A stretch of 47,322 nt of DNA from Chloroflexota bacterium (GTDB lineage Bacteria; Chloroflexota; UBA6077; JACCZL01). This document shows, one piece after another, positions 15,183 to 23,659 of this stretch. The stretch lies in the NCBI GenBank assembly GCA_030447245.1, contig JAUJPG010000039.1, positions 1 to 47,322 of the forward strand, read 5' to 3'. Made by a program: the position numbers and the translations under genes. How positions within the stretch are numbered: position 1 is the first letter of the stretch; each line of letters starts with the position of its first letter. Below the pieces are notes generated by a model, which saw only the letters and a list, made by a program, of their open reading frames with translations, did no database searches and had not been told where the DNA came from.

Positions 15183-15389
15183 GTGGCGAACCCGCATGAC
15201 GAGTGGCTTCGCCTGGACGGACGACCTCTGGACGTTCCGCAGCGCGCCGCACCGTCGGGGCGGGCACCCAGCAGGCTTCCTGGAACGATCGACCCGGGGC
15301 GGCTGATCGGTCGGCCGTCGTTCGTGGGCGACTCCGTACTCGACCCGATGATGGGTAGCGGCAGGACGATTGACGTCGCGGCACGCTGA
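15183..15389 (+). pseudogene. DNA methylase (N4/N6 type) motif-I fragment
   Basis: The open frame ends SFVGDSVLDPMMGSGRTIDV. The D-S-V-L-DP-M-GSG-T pattern is the AdoMet-binding motif I (FxGxG-type) that ends many DNA N4-cytosine/N6-adenine methylases of the D21-like fold. Upstream, RLPGTIDPGRLIGRP could be the linker that precedes it in some family members. The frame stops eight codons after the motif, and no DPPY/SPPY catalytic motif is visible within 200 bases, so this is at most a remnant. Confidence 0.4.
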
Positions 15390-15539
15390 TGGCGTTCGCG
15401 CCGCACTGCGCCGCTGGGCCGATGTCTCGGTCCGTGGTCGCCGCTATTGCTCCAATTGCATCCTGGCAGGTATCCTCCGCGGTCAACACGGTTGGGGAAT
15501 TGCTCGGAGCGATCGTTATCCAGGAGGAGCACGCGCGCT

Positions 15540-16605
15540 ATGGCGGAGACGTATGATTTCTACAAGGCCGAATACATCTGGACCGACGGCACCCAGCCGA
15601 CGAACAAGCTGAGGTCGAAGGCGAAGATCGTTCCGATCGGCGAGAAGCCGCCGATCTGGGCCTTTGACGGCTCGAGCACCCAGCAGGCCACCGGCGACCG
15701 GTCCGACTGCGTGCTCAAGCCGGCCTTCGTGTGCGACGATCTGATCCGCGGCGAGCCGCACAAGCTCGTCGCGAGCGAGGTGTTCCTGGTCAACGGCGAA
15801 CCCCACCCTCAAACACCCGCGCGGCGTGTCGGGAGATCACCGAGAAGTACAAGCACCACGTCACCTGGTTCGGGTTGGAGCAGGAGTACACCTTCTTCGA
15901 CGGCATCAAGCCGCTCGGCTGGCCTGACAACGGCTTCCCGCTTCCGCAAGGCGGCTACTACTGCGGCGTCGGCGCGGACGAGGTGTTCGGTCGGCCGGCC
16001 GTCGAGGCACATCTGGAAAACTGCCTCAAGGCCGCCCGAGGGTCTCAGGAATCAACGCCGAAGTGATGCCCGGGCCAGTGGGAAGTCCAGGTCGGCCTGG
16101 CCGCCGCGCCAGAGGTGGCGGATCAGCTCTGGGTCGCGCGCTGGCTGCTCTACCGCACCGCCGAGGACTTCCCGACCACGTCCGGGCAACAGCGTCTCGG
16201 TCCGTCTCGATCCGAAGCCGTGAAGGGCGATTGGAACGGCGCCGGGCTGTCACACCAACTCTCGACCAAGGAGATGCGAGAAAGCTACGACGCCTGCATC
16301 GCCGCGGCCGAGGCGCTGGGCAAGCGCCACGACCTCCACATCGCCAACTACGGGGCCGGGTCGACCAGCCACCACGAGATCCAGGAGCGCCTCACCGGCC
16401 ACCATGAGACCGCCGCCTACACAGAGTTCAACTACGGCGTCTCGCACCGCGGCGCCTCGATCCGAATCCCCTGGCAGGTGGCCATCGACAAGAAGCCGGG
16501 TACATCGAGGATCGGCGCCCGAACGCCAACATGGACCCCTACGTCGTCACCCGCCTGATCGTCGAGACCGTCTGCGGCACCGCCGACGGCGACCTGCCCT
16601 CCTGA
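15540..16605 (+). CDS. glnII: Glutamine synthetase, type II (GlnII/eukaryote-like), 4-5 frameshifts
   Basis: ATP-dependent ligation of ammonia to glutamate. ATG 15540 follows AGGAGGAGC. The beta-grasp domain reads FYKAEYIWTDGTQPTNKLRS and PPIWAFDGSSTQQATGDRSD. The catalytic domain is spread over several frames: HHVTWFGLEQEYTFFDG (metal Glu pair), GGYYCGVGADEVFGR, NAEVMPGQWEVQVG, DQLWVARWLLYRTAEDF, GDWNGAGLSHQLSTKEMR (ammonia/Glu site), RLTGHHETA, SHRGASIRIP, and EDRRPNANMDPYVVTRLI before TGA 16603-16605. Indels lie near 15807, 16050, 16110, 16195 and 16500. Every hallmark motif of a GSII of about 355 residues is present once frames are joined, so I treat it as a real gene with consensus errors. 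It stands alone, without glnB or nitrogen-regulator genes. Confidence 0.8.
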
Positions 16606-16686
16606 ATCGCGCAGGTCCCTCTCCGCCGCGGGGTGGGGGACCTGCCGAGTTCGTCCCACCGCAACGATCCGCGGGACGCCGCTGGC

Positions 16687-17012
16687 CTACCGCATGACCG
16701 ACTTGGGCGTGGCCTCCAGGCGGGTTACGACGATCTTGTCGCGGTCGAGCATCTCGTCCACGCGCGGAGTGATTTCGTTCTTCCAGAAGTCGGTCTGATA
16801 GACGGCCGCGGCTCTTGAGCTGCTCGCGCTCCGTGCTCGCTCTCGAAGCGGCGGATCCAGACGTACAGGTCGTCCTCCTGCTCGCCCACCCAGCTTCCCA
16901 GGATGACCATCCCCTTGGACACCTGGAACGGAATGATCACCTCCTCCATGTAGCGGACCCACGCTTCGCGCTGGCCTGGCCGCGTCCGATACTGCCTCAG
17001 CTCGTAGAACAT
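16687..17012 (-). CDS. NIPSNAP-family protein, one frameshift
   Basis: ATG 17012 has AGGGAGGG upstream. The first frame reads MFYELRQYRTRPGQREAWVR and then YMEEVIIPFQVSKGM, GSWVGEQEDDLYVWIRRFES. This is the ferredoxin-like NIPSNAP half-domain (YELR-Y-PGK...W...VG-W...G-N-VY-LR-F). After an indel at about 16840 the helix and last strand continue as YQTDFWKNEITPRVDEML and KIVVTRLEATPKSVM to the stop at 16687. Total about 108 residues, normal for the single-domain bacterial form. Biochemical role unknown for the family in bacteria. The gene is convergent with glutamine synthetase. Confidence 0.7.
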
Positions 17013-17367
17013 CGAACCCTCCCTGAATGAAAGTAGCGGGAAAGCACTCCGTCTGGAGCCCACCCCGCGCATCGGACCGGCACGCCGTCCTCGGCGGCCG
17101 GCTGGATGCCCCGAGGCTCGTCGAAGCACGAGCCATCCATGGGAATGGGGGCTCCAACGACGTCTCGGGGGGCCTGGCGGACGAGCTTGACGGAAGGGTT
17201 TGACGGATCGGGCAGTCCGCCGTGGACAGACTGAACACCATCTCAAGCAGGAGAGGCGGGTGAGCGCGTATCGAGCTTGATCGCGGGAGCGAGGCACCGG
17301 GCCGGGTGCTCCAGCCGAGGGGGTGAGCGCAGACCCTGATCGAGCGCACCCGAGGAGGAGCGGAGCC

Positions 17368-18761
17368 ATGGCAACGATCGGCACCTGGAAGCCGGATCCG
17401 AGTTTCTACCCCACGGCGAAGGCGGCGATGGAGGCGCCACGTGAGCGGCTGGCCTACGTCGTGACCCTGAACCCGGACGGCGGCGGCAAGCCCGACGCGC
17501 TGTGCGCGGTCGACATCGATCCCGGGTCGTCCGACTACGGCCAGATCGTCGGTCGGCTGGAGATGCCGAACGTTGGCGACGAGCTGCACCATTTCGGCTG
17601 GAACGCCTGCAGCTCGGCGCTCTGCCCCACCGCGCCGCACCCGCACGTCGAGCGGCGCTACCTGATCGTGCCGGGCTGCGCCTCGCGCATCTACATCGTG
17701 GACACCAAACCGATCCGCGGCAGCCGAAGATCGTCAAGGTGATCGAGCCCGAGGAGCTCGCGCGCAAGACCGGCTACAGCCGCCCGCACACCAGCCACTG
17801 CGGGCCGGACGCCATCTACTTCAGCGCCCTTGGCGCGCCCGACGGCGGCGGTCCGGGCGGAATCTTCCTGCTCGACCATGAGACCTTCGACGTGGTTGGG
17901 GCGTGGGAGCAGGAGCGCGGGCCGCAGCACCTGGCCTACGACTTCTGGTGGCACCTCGGCCGTGACGTGATGATCAGCAGCGAGTGGGGCACCCCCAACA
18001 TGGTCGAGGCGGGGCTGAACCCGGACCTGCTGATGCAGGGCAAGTACGGGCACCAGCTCCACATCTGGGACCTGCGCCGACGCCGCCACGTTCAGGCGCT
18101 CGACCTCGGCGCCGAGCAGCAGATGGTGCTCGAGCTGCGTCCGTCGCACGATCCGAACAAGGAATACGGGTTCGTCGGCGTGGTCGTCTCGCTCAAGGAC
18201 CTGTCGGCCTCGATCTGGGCCTGGCACCGCTCGAACGGGAGCTGGCAGGTGCAGAAAGTCATCGAGGTACCGGCCGAGCCGGCCCCGCCGGAGCAGCTCC
18301 CGGACGCGCTCAAGCCGTTCGGCGCGGTGCCGCCGCTAATCACCGACATCAACCTCAGTTTGGATGACCGGTTCCTGTACATCTCCTGCTGGGGGACCGG
18401 TGAGTTCCAGCAGTGGGACGTCTCCGATCCGTTCAGTCCGAAGAAGACGGGCTCGGTCCGCATGGGCGGGATCGTCTCGCGCGCGGCGCATCCGAAGAAC
18501 GGGGCGCTGAACGGCGGTCCGCAGATGGTCGAGGTCAGTCGCGACGGGCGGCGCGCCTACGTGACCAACTCGCTCTACGGCTCGTGGGACCCGATCTTCT
18601 ATCCGAAGGGGATCCGCGGCTGGCTCGCGAAGATCGATGCGGACCCGGCCGGCGGCCTGCGCATCGATCCGGACCTGTTCCTCGAGTTCGAGGGCGAGCG
18701 GCCGCACCAGGTTCGGCTCGAGGGTGGCGACGCCTCGTCCGACTCGTACTGCTTCCCGTGA
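17368..18761 (+). CDS. Selenium-binding protein 56 (SBP56) / methanethiol oxidase family, copy 2
   Basis: ATG 17368 sits after a strong GAGGAGGAG. It has the same motifs as copy 1: PDPSFYPTAKAAMEAPRERL, HHFGWNACSSALC, GYSRPHTSHCGPDAIYFSAL, DFWWHLGRD, EWGTP, HQLHIWDLRRRRHVQALDL, SLDDRFLYISCWGTGEF, SLYGSWDPIFYPKGIRGW and a QVRLEGGDASSDSYCFP end. A single missing base at about 17711 (CCC read as CC in IVDTKP) breaks the frame; downstream it is open to TGA 18761. The C-terminal part is in frame here and confirms the reading of copy 1. Family members act on methanethiol. It forms a two-gene module with the membrane protein 13 bases downstream. Confidence 0.88.
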
Positions 18762-18774
18762 TCGACGCCTGGCC

Positions 18775-19428
18775 TTGACCGATAGCTGGCCGTGGCTGGC
18801 CCTCGCCTTGCTGGGGGTCTACCACGGCCTCAATCCCGCGATGGGGTGGCTCTTCGCGGTGGCGCTGGGCCTGCAGGAGCGGAGGCTGTCCGCCGTCCTG
18901 CAGGCCCTCGTGCCGATCGCACTTGGCCACGAGTTATCCGTCGCCGTGGCCGTGGCGGCGGTCGGCATGGCGGAGCTCTTCGCCACGCGCGACCTGCTGC
19001 GCGCGACTGGTGCGCTCGTCCTCGTCGCGTTCGGGATCTTCAAGCTGCTCAAGCCGCGCTCGCACCCGCGCTGGGTCGGCATGCGCGTCAGCCGGACGGA
19101 CCTGGTGCTCTGGTCGTTTCTGATGTCGAGCGCCCACGGCGCCGGATTGATGCTCTTCCCGTTTCTGCTGGGTATGCCGGCGCCGGCCCATGCCGAGGAC
19201 GTGGGCGGCCACGCCCTGCCCGCGGGGGCGCTGGCCGGCGCGTCGATCGTCCAGAACGTCGCGGCCGTCTTCGTCCACACGCTCGCGATGCTGGCCGCGA
19301 TGGCGGCGGTCGCCGTGGCAGTCTACACGCGACTCGGGGTGGTGGTGCTGCGCAAGGCCTGGGTCAACGTCGACGCGCTGTGGGCCGTCGCGCTGGTGGC
19401 CACGGGCGTGCTCACGCTCTTCACCTGA
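18775..19428 (+). CDS. Polytopic membrane protein paired with SBP56, copy 2
   Basis: 217 residues from TTG 18775 (peptide start TDSWPWLALALLGVYHG), 13 bases after the SBP56 stop, exactly as in copy 1. Shared motifs are YHGLNPAMGWLFAVALGLQE, RLSAVLQALVPIALGHELS, KPRSHPRWVGMRV, SFLMSSAHGAGLMLFP, ASIVQNVAAVFVHTLAML and the C-terminal LTLFT. The loop between helices 4 and 5 (GMPAPAHAEDVGGHA) is longer than in copy 1 and His/acid-rich, as also in copy 1 (EEGHGHD), which could be a metal-sensing or binding loop (inference). Strong conservation of intramembrane His/Asn/Gly positions suggests a transport function. Confidence 0.8.
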   Translation: MTDSWPWLALALLGVYHGLNPAMGWLFAVALGLQERRLSAVLQALVPIALGHELSVAVAVAAVGMAELFATRDLLRATGALVLVAFGIFKLLKPRSHPRWVGMRVSRTDLVLWSFLMSSAHGAGLMLFPFLLGMPAPAHAEDVGGHALPAGALAGASIVQNVAAVFVHTLAMLAAMAAVAVAVYTRLGVVVLRKAWVNVDALWAVALVATGVLTLFT

Positions 19429-19516
19429 GCGGTACGCGAGATTGCGAGGATGAACGTCCGTCCCTCTTGGATGAGCTCGCCGGGCCCCGTGCCCTATTCC
19501 CGGTGGGAACCGCGAG

Positions 19517-20665
19517 TCACTCCGCGAGCGGGTCGAAGCCATGCTCGGCCAGGAGGGCGTCATCCAGCACGGCGCCCAGGCCGGGCGTCTGAGGGATGAG
19601 CAGGTGGCCGTCTCTGATCGGCTCCTCGGGGCGGGTCAGGGCTGCGCGCCAGCGGACTTCGCCCCAGGCGAATTCGAGCACCGAGAAGTTCGGGAGGGTC
19701 GCGGACAGGTGGGCGCTGGCAAGGGTCGCGATCGGCCCGGACGGGTTGTGGGGCGAGACCCACACCTGGGCGGTCTCGGCCAGCGCGGCGATCTTGCGCC
19801 CTTCCCAGAGCCCGCCGCAGTGTTTGACGTCCGGCATGATCGTGCCGGCCGCCTTGCGCTCGACCAGCGGCCGAAAGGCGGCCCGCCCGAGCCGCTCCTC
19901 GCCGGCCGCGGTTGGGACGTCCGTCGCCGCCGCGACCGCGGCCAGTCCCTCCGGATCGGCGGCCAGGTCAACCGGGTCCTCGAGCCAGGCCAGCCGCAAC
20001 GGCGCCAGCTCGCGCGCCACCCAGATCGCCTGCTCGCGGGTCAGCCGCCAGTGACAGTCGACTCGCAGCTCGGCATCCGGGCCGATCGCCTCGCGCACGA
20101 CCCGCACCCGCTCGATCCCGGCCGCGATGAGCCGGCGTGCCTCGAGGCCGTCAAGCGTCCACGCAACCCCGTCGAACGGAGCCAGCTTGACCGCGCCAAA
20201 CCCCTCGGCAACCGCGCGACGCGCCGCCTCGGCAAAGCCAGCCGGCGCGCGGTCGGTCACGGCGCGGTTGACGTTCGCGTACAGTCGCAGTCGGTCGCGC
20301 AGCGCGCCGCCGAGCAGGCGATGCACCGGCACGCCGAGCGCCCTGCCATTCAGGTCCCAGAGCGCCTGCTCGAGCCCGCTGATGGCCGTCGCGGCGAGGC
20401 GGCTCAGACCGTTCCCCCACGGCACCGCGCCGGTCGCGGCAACCCTGGCCAGCTCACGCCAGAGCGGCTCGACCCCACTCGGGTCCTGCCCCACCAGCGT
20501 CGGTCCCAGCCGATGCTTCACCAGGCGAGCCAGCAGGCCATCGTCGCCGCTGTGGGACGCCTCGCCCAGCCCGACGATCCCCTCGTCCGTCTCGACCCGA
20601 ACGAACACCCAATCCCCGCGGTGACTCACCCGCGCCCCCAGCACACGGACGTCGACGATCTTCAC
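19517..20665 (-). CDS. Mandelate racemase/enolase-superfamily dehydratase (sugar-acid type)
   Basis: 382 residues with the N-terminal capping domain (KIVDVRVLGARV...VRVETDEGIVGLGEAS) and the TIM barrel. Active-site residues visible are Lys160 in GAVKLAPFD, metal ligands Asp203 (VDCHW), Glu229 (WLEDP) and Glu256 (AGEE), then Asp279 in MPDVKHCGG and His306 in VSPHNPSGP, the His-Asp dyad of the mandelate-racemase subgroup. Acid-sugar dehydratases such as galactonate or gluconate dehydratase share this set; the exact sugar acid cannot be read. ATG 20665 overlaps by four bases the stop of a short upstream Gfo/Idh/MocA reading frame, implying translational coupling. It is the last gene of the minus-strand cluster. 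Confidence 0.9.
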   Translation of the reverse strand: MKIVDVRVLGARVSHRGDWVFVRVETDEGIVGLGEASHSGDDGLLARLVKHRLGPTLVGQDPSGVEPLWRELARVAATGAVPWGNGLSRLAATAISGLEQALWDLNGRALGVPVHRLLGGALRDRLRLYANVNRAVTDRAPAGFAEAARRAVAEGFGAVKLAPFDGVAWTLDGLEARRLIAAGIERVRVVREAIGPDAELRVDCHWRLTREQAIWVARELAPLRLAWLEDPVDLAADPEGLAAVAAATDVPTAAGEERLGRAAFRPLVERKAAGTIMPDVKHCGGLWEGRKIAALAETAQVWVSPHNPSGPIATLASAHLSATLPNFSVLEFAWGEVRWRAALTRPEEPIRDGHLLIPQTPGLGAVLDDALLAEHGFDPLAE

Positions 20666-20859
20666 CGCGCCCCCGCCATCGCCGCGACGTCGCCCAGCGC
20701 TTGCGCTCCAGCCTGCTCGGCCAGCGCGCCGGCGGCCTCCGGGTCTGGATCGCAGACCGCGGCGAGCAGAGCGTCCAGGTGCGCGACAAAAGCGCGTCCA
20801 TGATACGCCCGCGGGTGCTTGATCGCCCCAATCAGCCCCAGTTGGACGCGGTCGGCCAT
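20662..20859 (-). pseudogene. Gfo/Idh/MocA oxidoreductase, N-terminal remnant
   Basis: ATG 20859 starts MADRVQLGLIGAIKHPRAYH, then LDALLAAVCDPDPEAAGALA, the first beta-alpha-beta of a Rossmann NAD(P) fold including the acidic residue after strand 2. The frame stops after 65 residues at a TGA that overlaps the next gene's ATG. Full enzymes are about 340 residues, so the rest is deleted or replaced. The second glycine of the nucleotide motif is replaced (GLIGAIKH rather than GxGxxG), which also argues against function. Confidence 0.55.
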
Positions 20860-20936
20860 GACCCGTCGCCAGGCCGACAGAGCACGCCGTCGACGCTCGC
20901 CTTTCCGCGCGTCCGGCCGTGGGGTCGGCTCGCCGC

Positions 20937-21983
20937 TCACCCTACGCTGGCCGGGTCCAGCTCCACGCCGAAGCCTGGCGCGTCGCTCGGCCGCACGAAG
21001 CCGTCTTTGATCGGCGGCTCGCCGCGCAGCCACGTCACCCAGGGTCGGCCGCTCTCGGCCAGCGGGCGGTCGCCGAGCGCCGCGACGGCGTGCAGGCCCC
21101 AGACCTCGGCGCCGCGGTGCGGGACTACCCACACCCCGCGCTCGGCGGCGAGCCCGTAGATCTTGCGGAGCTGGGTCATTCCGCCGCACCAGCTCGCGTC
21201 CGGCTGCAAAATTGCGTGGGCCCGACGGTCGAGGATTTCGCGGAAGCCGTGCACTCCGTACTCGTGCTCGCCCCCGGCGATTGGGATCGGCGAGCGGCGG
21301 ACCAGCTCGGCGTAGCCGTCCAGGTCGTCCGGCGACAGCGGCTCCTCGATCCACTCCACGCCGTAGGGGAAGATCGCGTCGGCCATCCGGAGTGTCGACT
21401 CCAGGTCGTAGCGGAAGAACATGTCGGTGTACAGCTTCACGTCCGCCCCGACCCGCTCGCGTGCGACCAGGACTGCCTCAATCGATTCTGGAACGTCGCC
21501 AGAATGACGGTTCAGGTGAAGCTTGACGTGTTTGAAGCCGCGCTCCACCTCGTCGTTCACCACCGCGTCGATTGACGCGTAGACCGGGATCTCGGAGTGC
21601 CTGAGTCCGCCCAGCAGCTCGTAGACTGGCTGGCCGGCCCGCTTGCCGACCAGGTCCCAGAGCGCCAGGTCCACCCCGGAGAGCGCCATGTAGGCCAGCC
21701 CCTTGCGCCCGAACGGCAGGATCGCCCGGTACATCCGCTCCCAGAGGCGCTCGATGTCCGCCAGGGCCTGGTCGCTGTCCTCGCCGATCTCCTGGCCGAC
21801 CAGGACCGGGCGCAGGACCGTGTCGATGATGTGGATGCCTGACGGCCCGCCGCCGCCAACACCTACACCACTCAGTCCCTCGTCCGTCTCGACGGTGACC
21901 GCGATCTGGGCCATCGCCGTTCGCCAGTCGCGCGGCTCGTTCGTCCCGCGCGGGACCGCGGCCCGAACCTCAGTGATCTTCAT
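20937..21983 (-). CDS. Mandelate racemase/enolase-superfamily protein (rhamnonate-dehydratase-like)
   Basis: 348 residues, ATG 21983. The capping domain begins KITEVRAAVPRG and reads VTVETDEGLSGVGVGGGGPS. Barrel residues are Lys154 (KHVKLHLN), Asp187 (YTDMFF), Glu213 (WIEEPL), Glu239 (GGEHEYG), Asp262 (QPDASWCGG) and His289 (VPHRGAEVW). The GGEHE and PDASWCGG motifs are those of L-rhamnonate dehydratase-like members, which remove water from aldonic acids to give 2-keto-3-deoxy acids. It differs clearly from the other family member in the cluster, so the two probably act on different acids or epimers. It lies 13 bases downstream of the gamma-glutamyltransferase gene in the same orientation. 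Confidence 0.9.
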   Translation of the reverse strand: MKITEVRAAVPRGTNEPRDWRTAMAQIAVTVETDEGLSGVGVGGGGPSGIHIIDTVLRPVLVGQEIGEDSDQALADIERLWERMYRAILPFGRKGLAYMALSGVDLALWDLVGKRAGQPVYELLGGLRHSEIPVYASIDAVVNDEVERGFKHVKLHLNRHSGDVPESIEAVLVARERVGADVKLYTDMFFRYDLESTLRMADAIFPYGVEWIEEPLSPDDLDGYAELVRRSPIPIAGGEHEYGVHGFREILDRRAHAILQPDASWCGGMTQLRKIYGLAAERGVWVVPHRGAEVWGLHAVAALGDRPLAESGRPWVTWLRGEPPIKDGFVRPSDAPGFGVELDPASVG

Positions 21984-21996
21984 CGCTCCCCCGCGT

Positions 21997-23655
21997 CTAC
22001 CATCCGATCGCCGTGCCGTCGCGGCGCGGGTCGGCGCCGCCAGTCAGGACGCCGGTCTCCTGATTGATCGCCACGCCTTGGCCGCCACCGACCGTCCAGC
22101 TCCAGTCTGGCAGCACGTTGACCTCGTGTCCGCGCTCGGTCAGCCCGGCCCGCGCCTCGGGCGAGACGCGGCCCTCGACGTCGACCAGCGTGCCCTCGAA
22201 GGCGCGCACTCGCGGCGCTTCGATCGCCGCCTGGACGTTCATCCCGAAATCGAGGTGGTTGAGTAGCATCTGCAGCGTCGTCTGGAGGATGCCGTAGCTG
22301 CCCGGCGTGCCGATGCCGAGGACCGGCCTGCCGTCGCGCGTCACGATGCACGGGGCCATCGGCATCTCGCCGCGGGCGCCAGGCCGCAGCCGGTTGGGGC
22401 TCTCGAGATTGATGTCCTGCCAGTACAGAAAGTTGTTGACCGTCATGCCGGTGTCGCCGGCGACCAGCCCGCCGCCCCAGAGACCGCCGTGGCTCTGGGT
22501 CACCGCGACGACGTTCTGGTCGCGGTCGACGACTTCGAAGTGGGTCGTGTTGTCGCGCCGGTACCGCAGCGGGTCGCCGGGGCCAACGGCGCCGAGCTTG
22601 TCACGTCGGTAACGCTCGCCCTCGCTCGGCGCCGCGCGCTCGCGGTCGATCAGCGCTCGCCGCTCACCGACGTAGCGGGGATCCAGCAGCAGCTCCACCG
22701 GGACGTCGCGGTCCATCGCGAAGCGCGCGCGGTCGGCACTCGCCAGCTTGATCGTCTCGAGCACCAGGTGCAGGTACTCCGCGGAGTTGTGCTCGAAGCC
22801 CGCCACGTCGAACGCTTCGAGGATCTTGAGCGACTCGAGATACTGCACGCCGGAGCACTCCGGCGGCAGCGTCGAGACGCGGTGGCCTCGGTAGTCCACG
22901 CCGATCGGCTCGCGCCATTCAACCTCGAAGTCGGCCAGGTCCTCCATCGTCAGGATGCCGCCCGCTTCCTGCACGCCGCGCACGAACCGCTCGCCGAGCT
23001 GACCACGGTAAAACGCGTCGCGCCCGCCTTCGACGACCTCGCGGTAGCTCTGCGCCAGCTCCGGCTGCGGCACGATCTCGCCGACCCGCGGAATGCGACC
23101 GCCCGGCAGGAACACTCGGCGCGACGACGCGAAGCGACCGAGCCGCTCGGCCTGCTCCTCCAGCGTCCGACCGCCGAACGGGGAGAGCGGCCAGCCGCGC
23201 TCGGCGTTGTCGATCGCGTCGCGAAACACCCGCCCACGGTCCATCGTCCCGAACCGCTCGAGCGCCGCCAGCCAGCCGGCCAGCGGCCCCGGCACGGTCG
23301 ACGCGCGCGGGTCGTCGTGGAGATCCTCCTGGTCTGACCAGAGCGTCGGCTCGGCCGCGCGCGGCGCGTGGCCGAGGTAGTTCAGGGCGTGTAGCCGGCC
23401 CTCGGCCGCCTCATAGAAGAGCAGGTAGCCGCCCCCACCGGCCGGCCCCGACATGAACGGCTCAACCACGCTCAGCGTCGCTGCGACCGCCACCCCGGCG
23501 TCGACGGCGTTGCCGCCGTCCAGCAAACAGCGCAGCCCGGCGAGCGTTGCCAGCCCGTGCGCCGATGCCACGACGCCCTGCGTCCCGATCGCCGGCGGCC
23601 GAACCGCTCCGCCGTGCGGGCCGACCAAGCTGTCGCTCTCTCGCTGCTCGCGCAT
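21997..23655 (-). CDS. Gamma-glutamyltransferase-family Ntn hydrolase (no signal peptide)
   Basis: 552 residues from ATG 23655. A frame extending to 23751 exists, but ATG 23655 lies five bases after the sulfatase stop and starts at the normal family position (GTQGVVASAHGLATLAGLRC). The large-subunit motifs NAVDAGVAVAATLSVVEPFM and GPAGGGGYLLFY precede the autocleavage site. The new N-terminal Thr is Thr370 in RDNTTHFEVVDRDQNVVAV, followed by NFLYWQDIN and GTPGSYGILQTTLQML. Classical enzymes are exported; this one lacks a signal sequence, so it probably acts in the cytosol on a gamma-glutamyl or other amide/ester compound. Its place between a sulfatase-fold gene and sugar-acid dehydratases is unexplained. 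Confidence 0.88.
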   Translation of the reverse strand: MREQRESDSLVGPHGGAVRPPAIGTQGVVASAHGLATLAGLRCLLDGGNAVDAGVAVAATLSVVEPFMSGPAGGGGYLLFYEAAEGRLHALNYLGHAPRAAEPTLWSDQEDLHDDPRASTVPGPLAGWLAALERFGTMDRGRVFRDAIDNAERGWPLSPFGGRTLEEQAERLGRFASSRRVFLPGGRIPRVGEIVPQPELAQSYREVVEGGRDAFYRGQLGERFVRGVQEAGGILTMEDLADFEVEWREPIGVDYRGHRVSTLPPECSGVQYLESLKILEAFDVAGFEHNSAEYLHLVLETIKLASADRARFAMDRDVPVELLLDPRYVGERRALIDRERAAPSEGERYRRDKLGAVGPGDPLRYRRDNTTHFEVVDRDQNVVAVTQSHGGLWGGGLVAGDTGMTVNNFLYWQDINLESPNRLRPGARGEMPMAPCIVTRDGRPVLGIGTPGSYGILQTTLQMLLNHLDFGMNVQAAIEAPRVRAFEGTLVDVEGRVSPEARAGLTERGHEVNVLPDWSWTVGGGQGVAINQETGVLTGGADPRRDGTAIGW

Positions 23656-23659
23656 TGGC

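Noticed and set aside
20859..20937. Possible continuation of the truncated Gfo/Idh/MocA gene upstream of ATG 20859
   Set aside because: The upstream frame is Arg-rich antisense-like sequence of the neighbouring dehydratase, with no family similarity.
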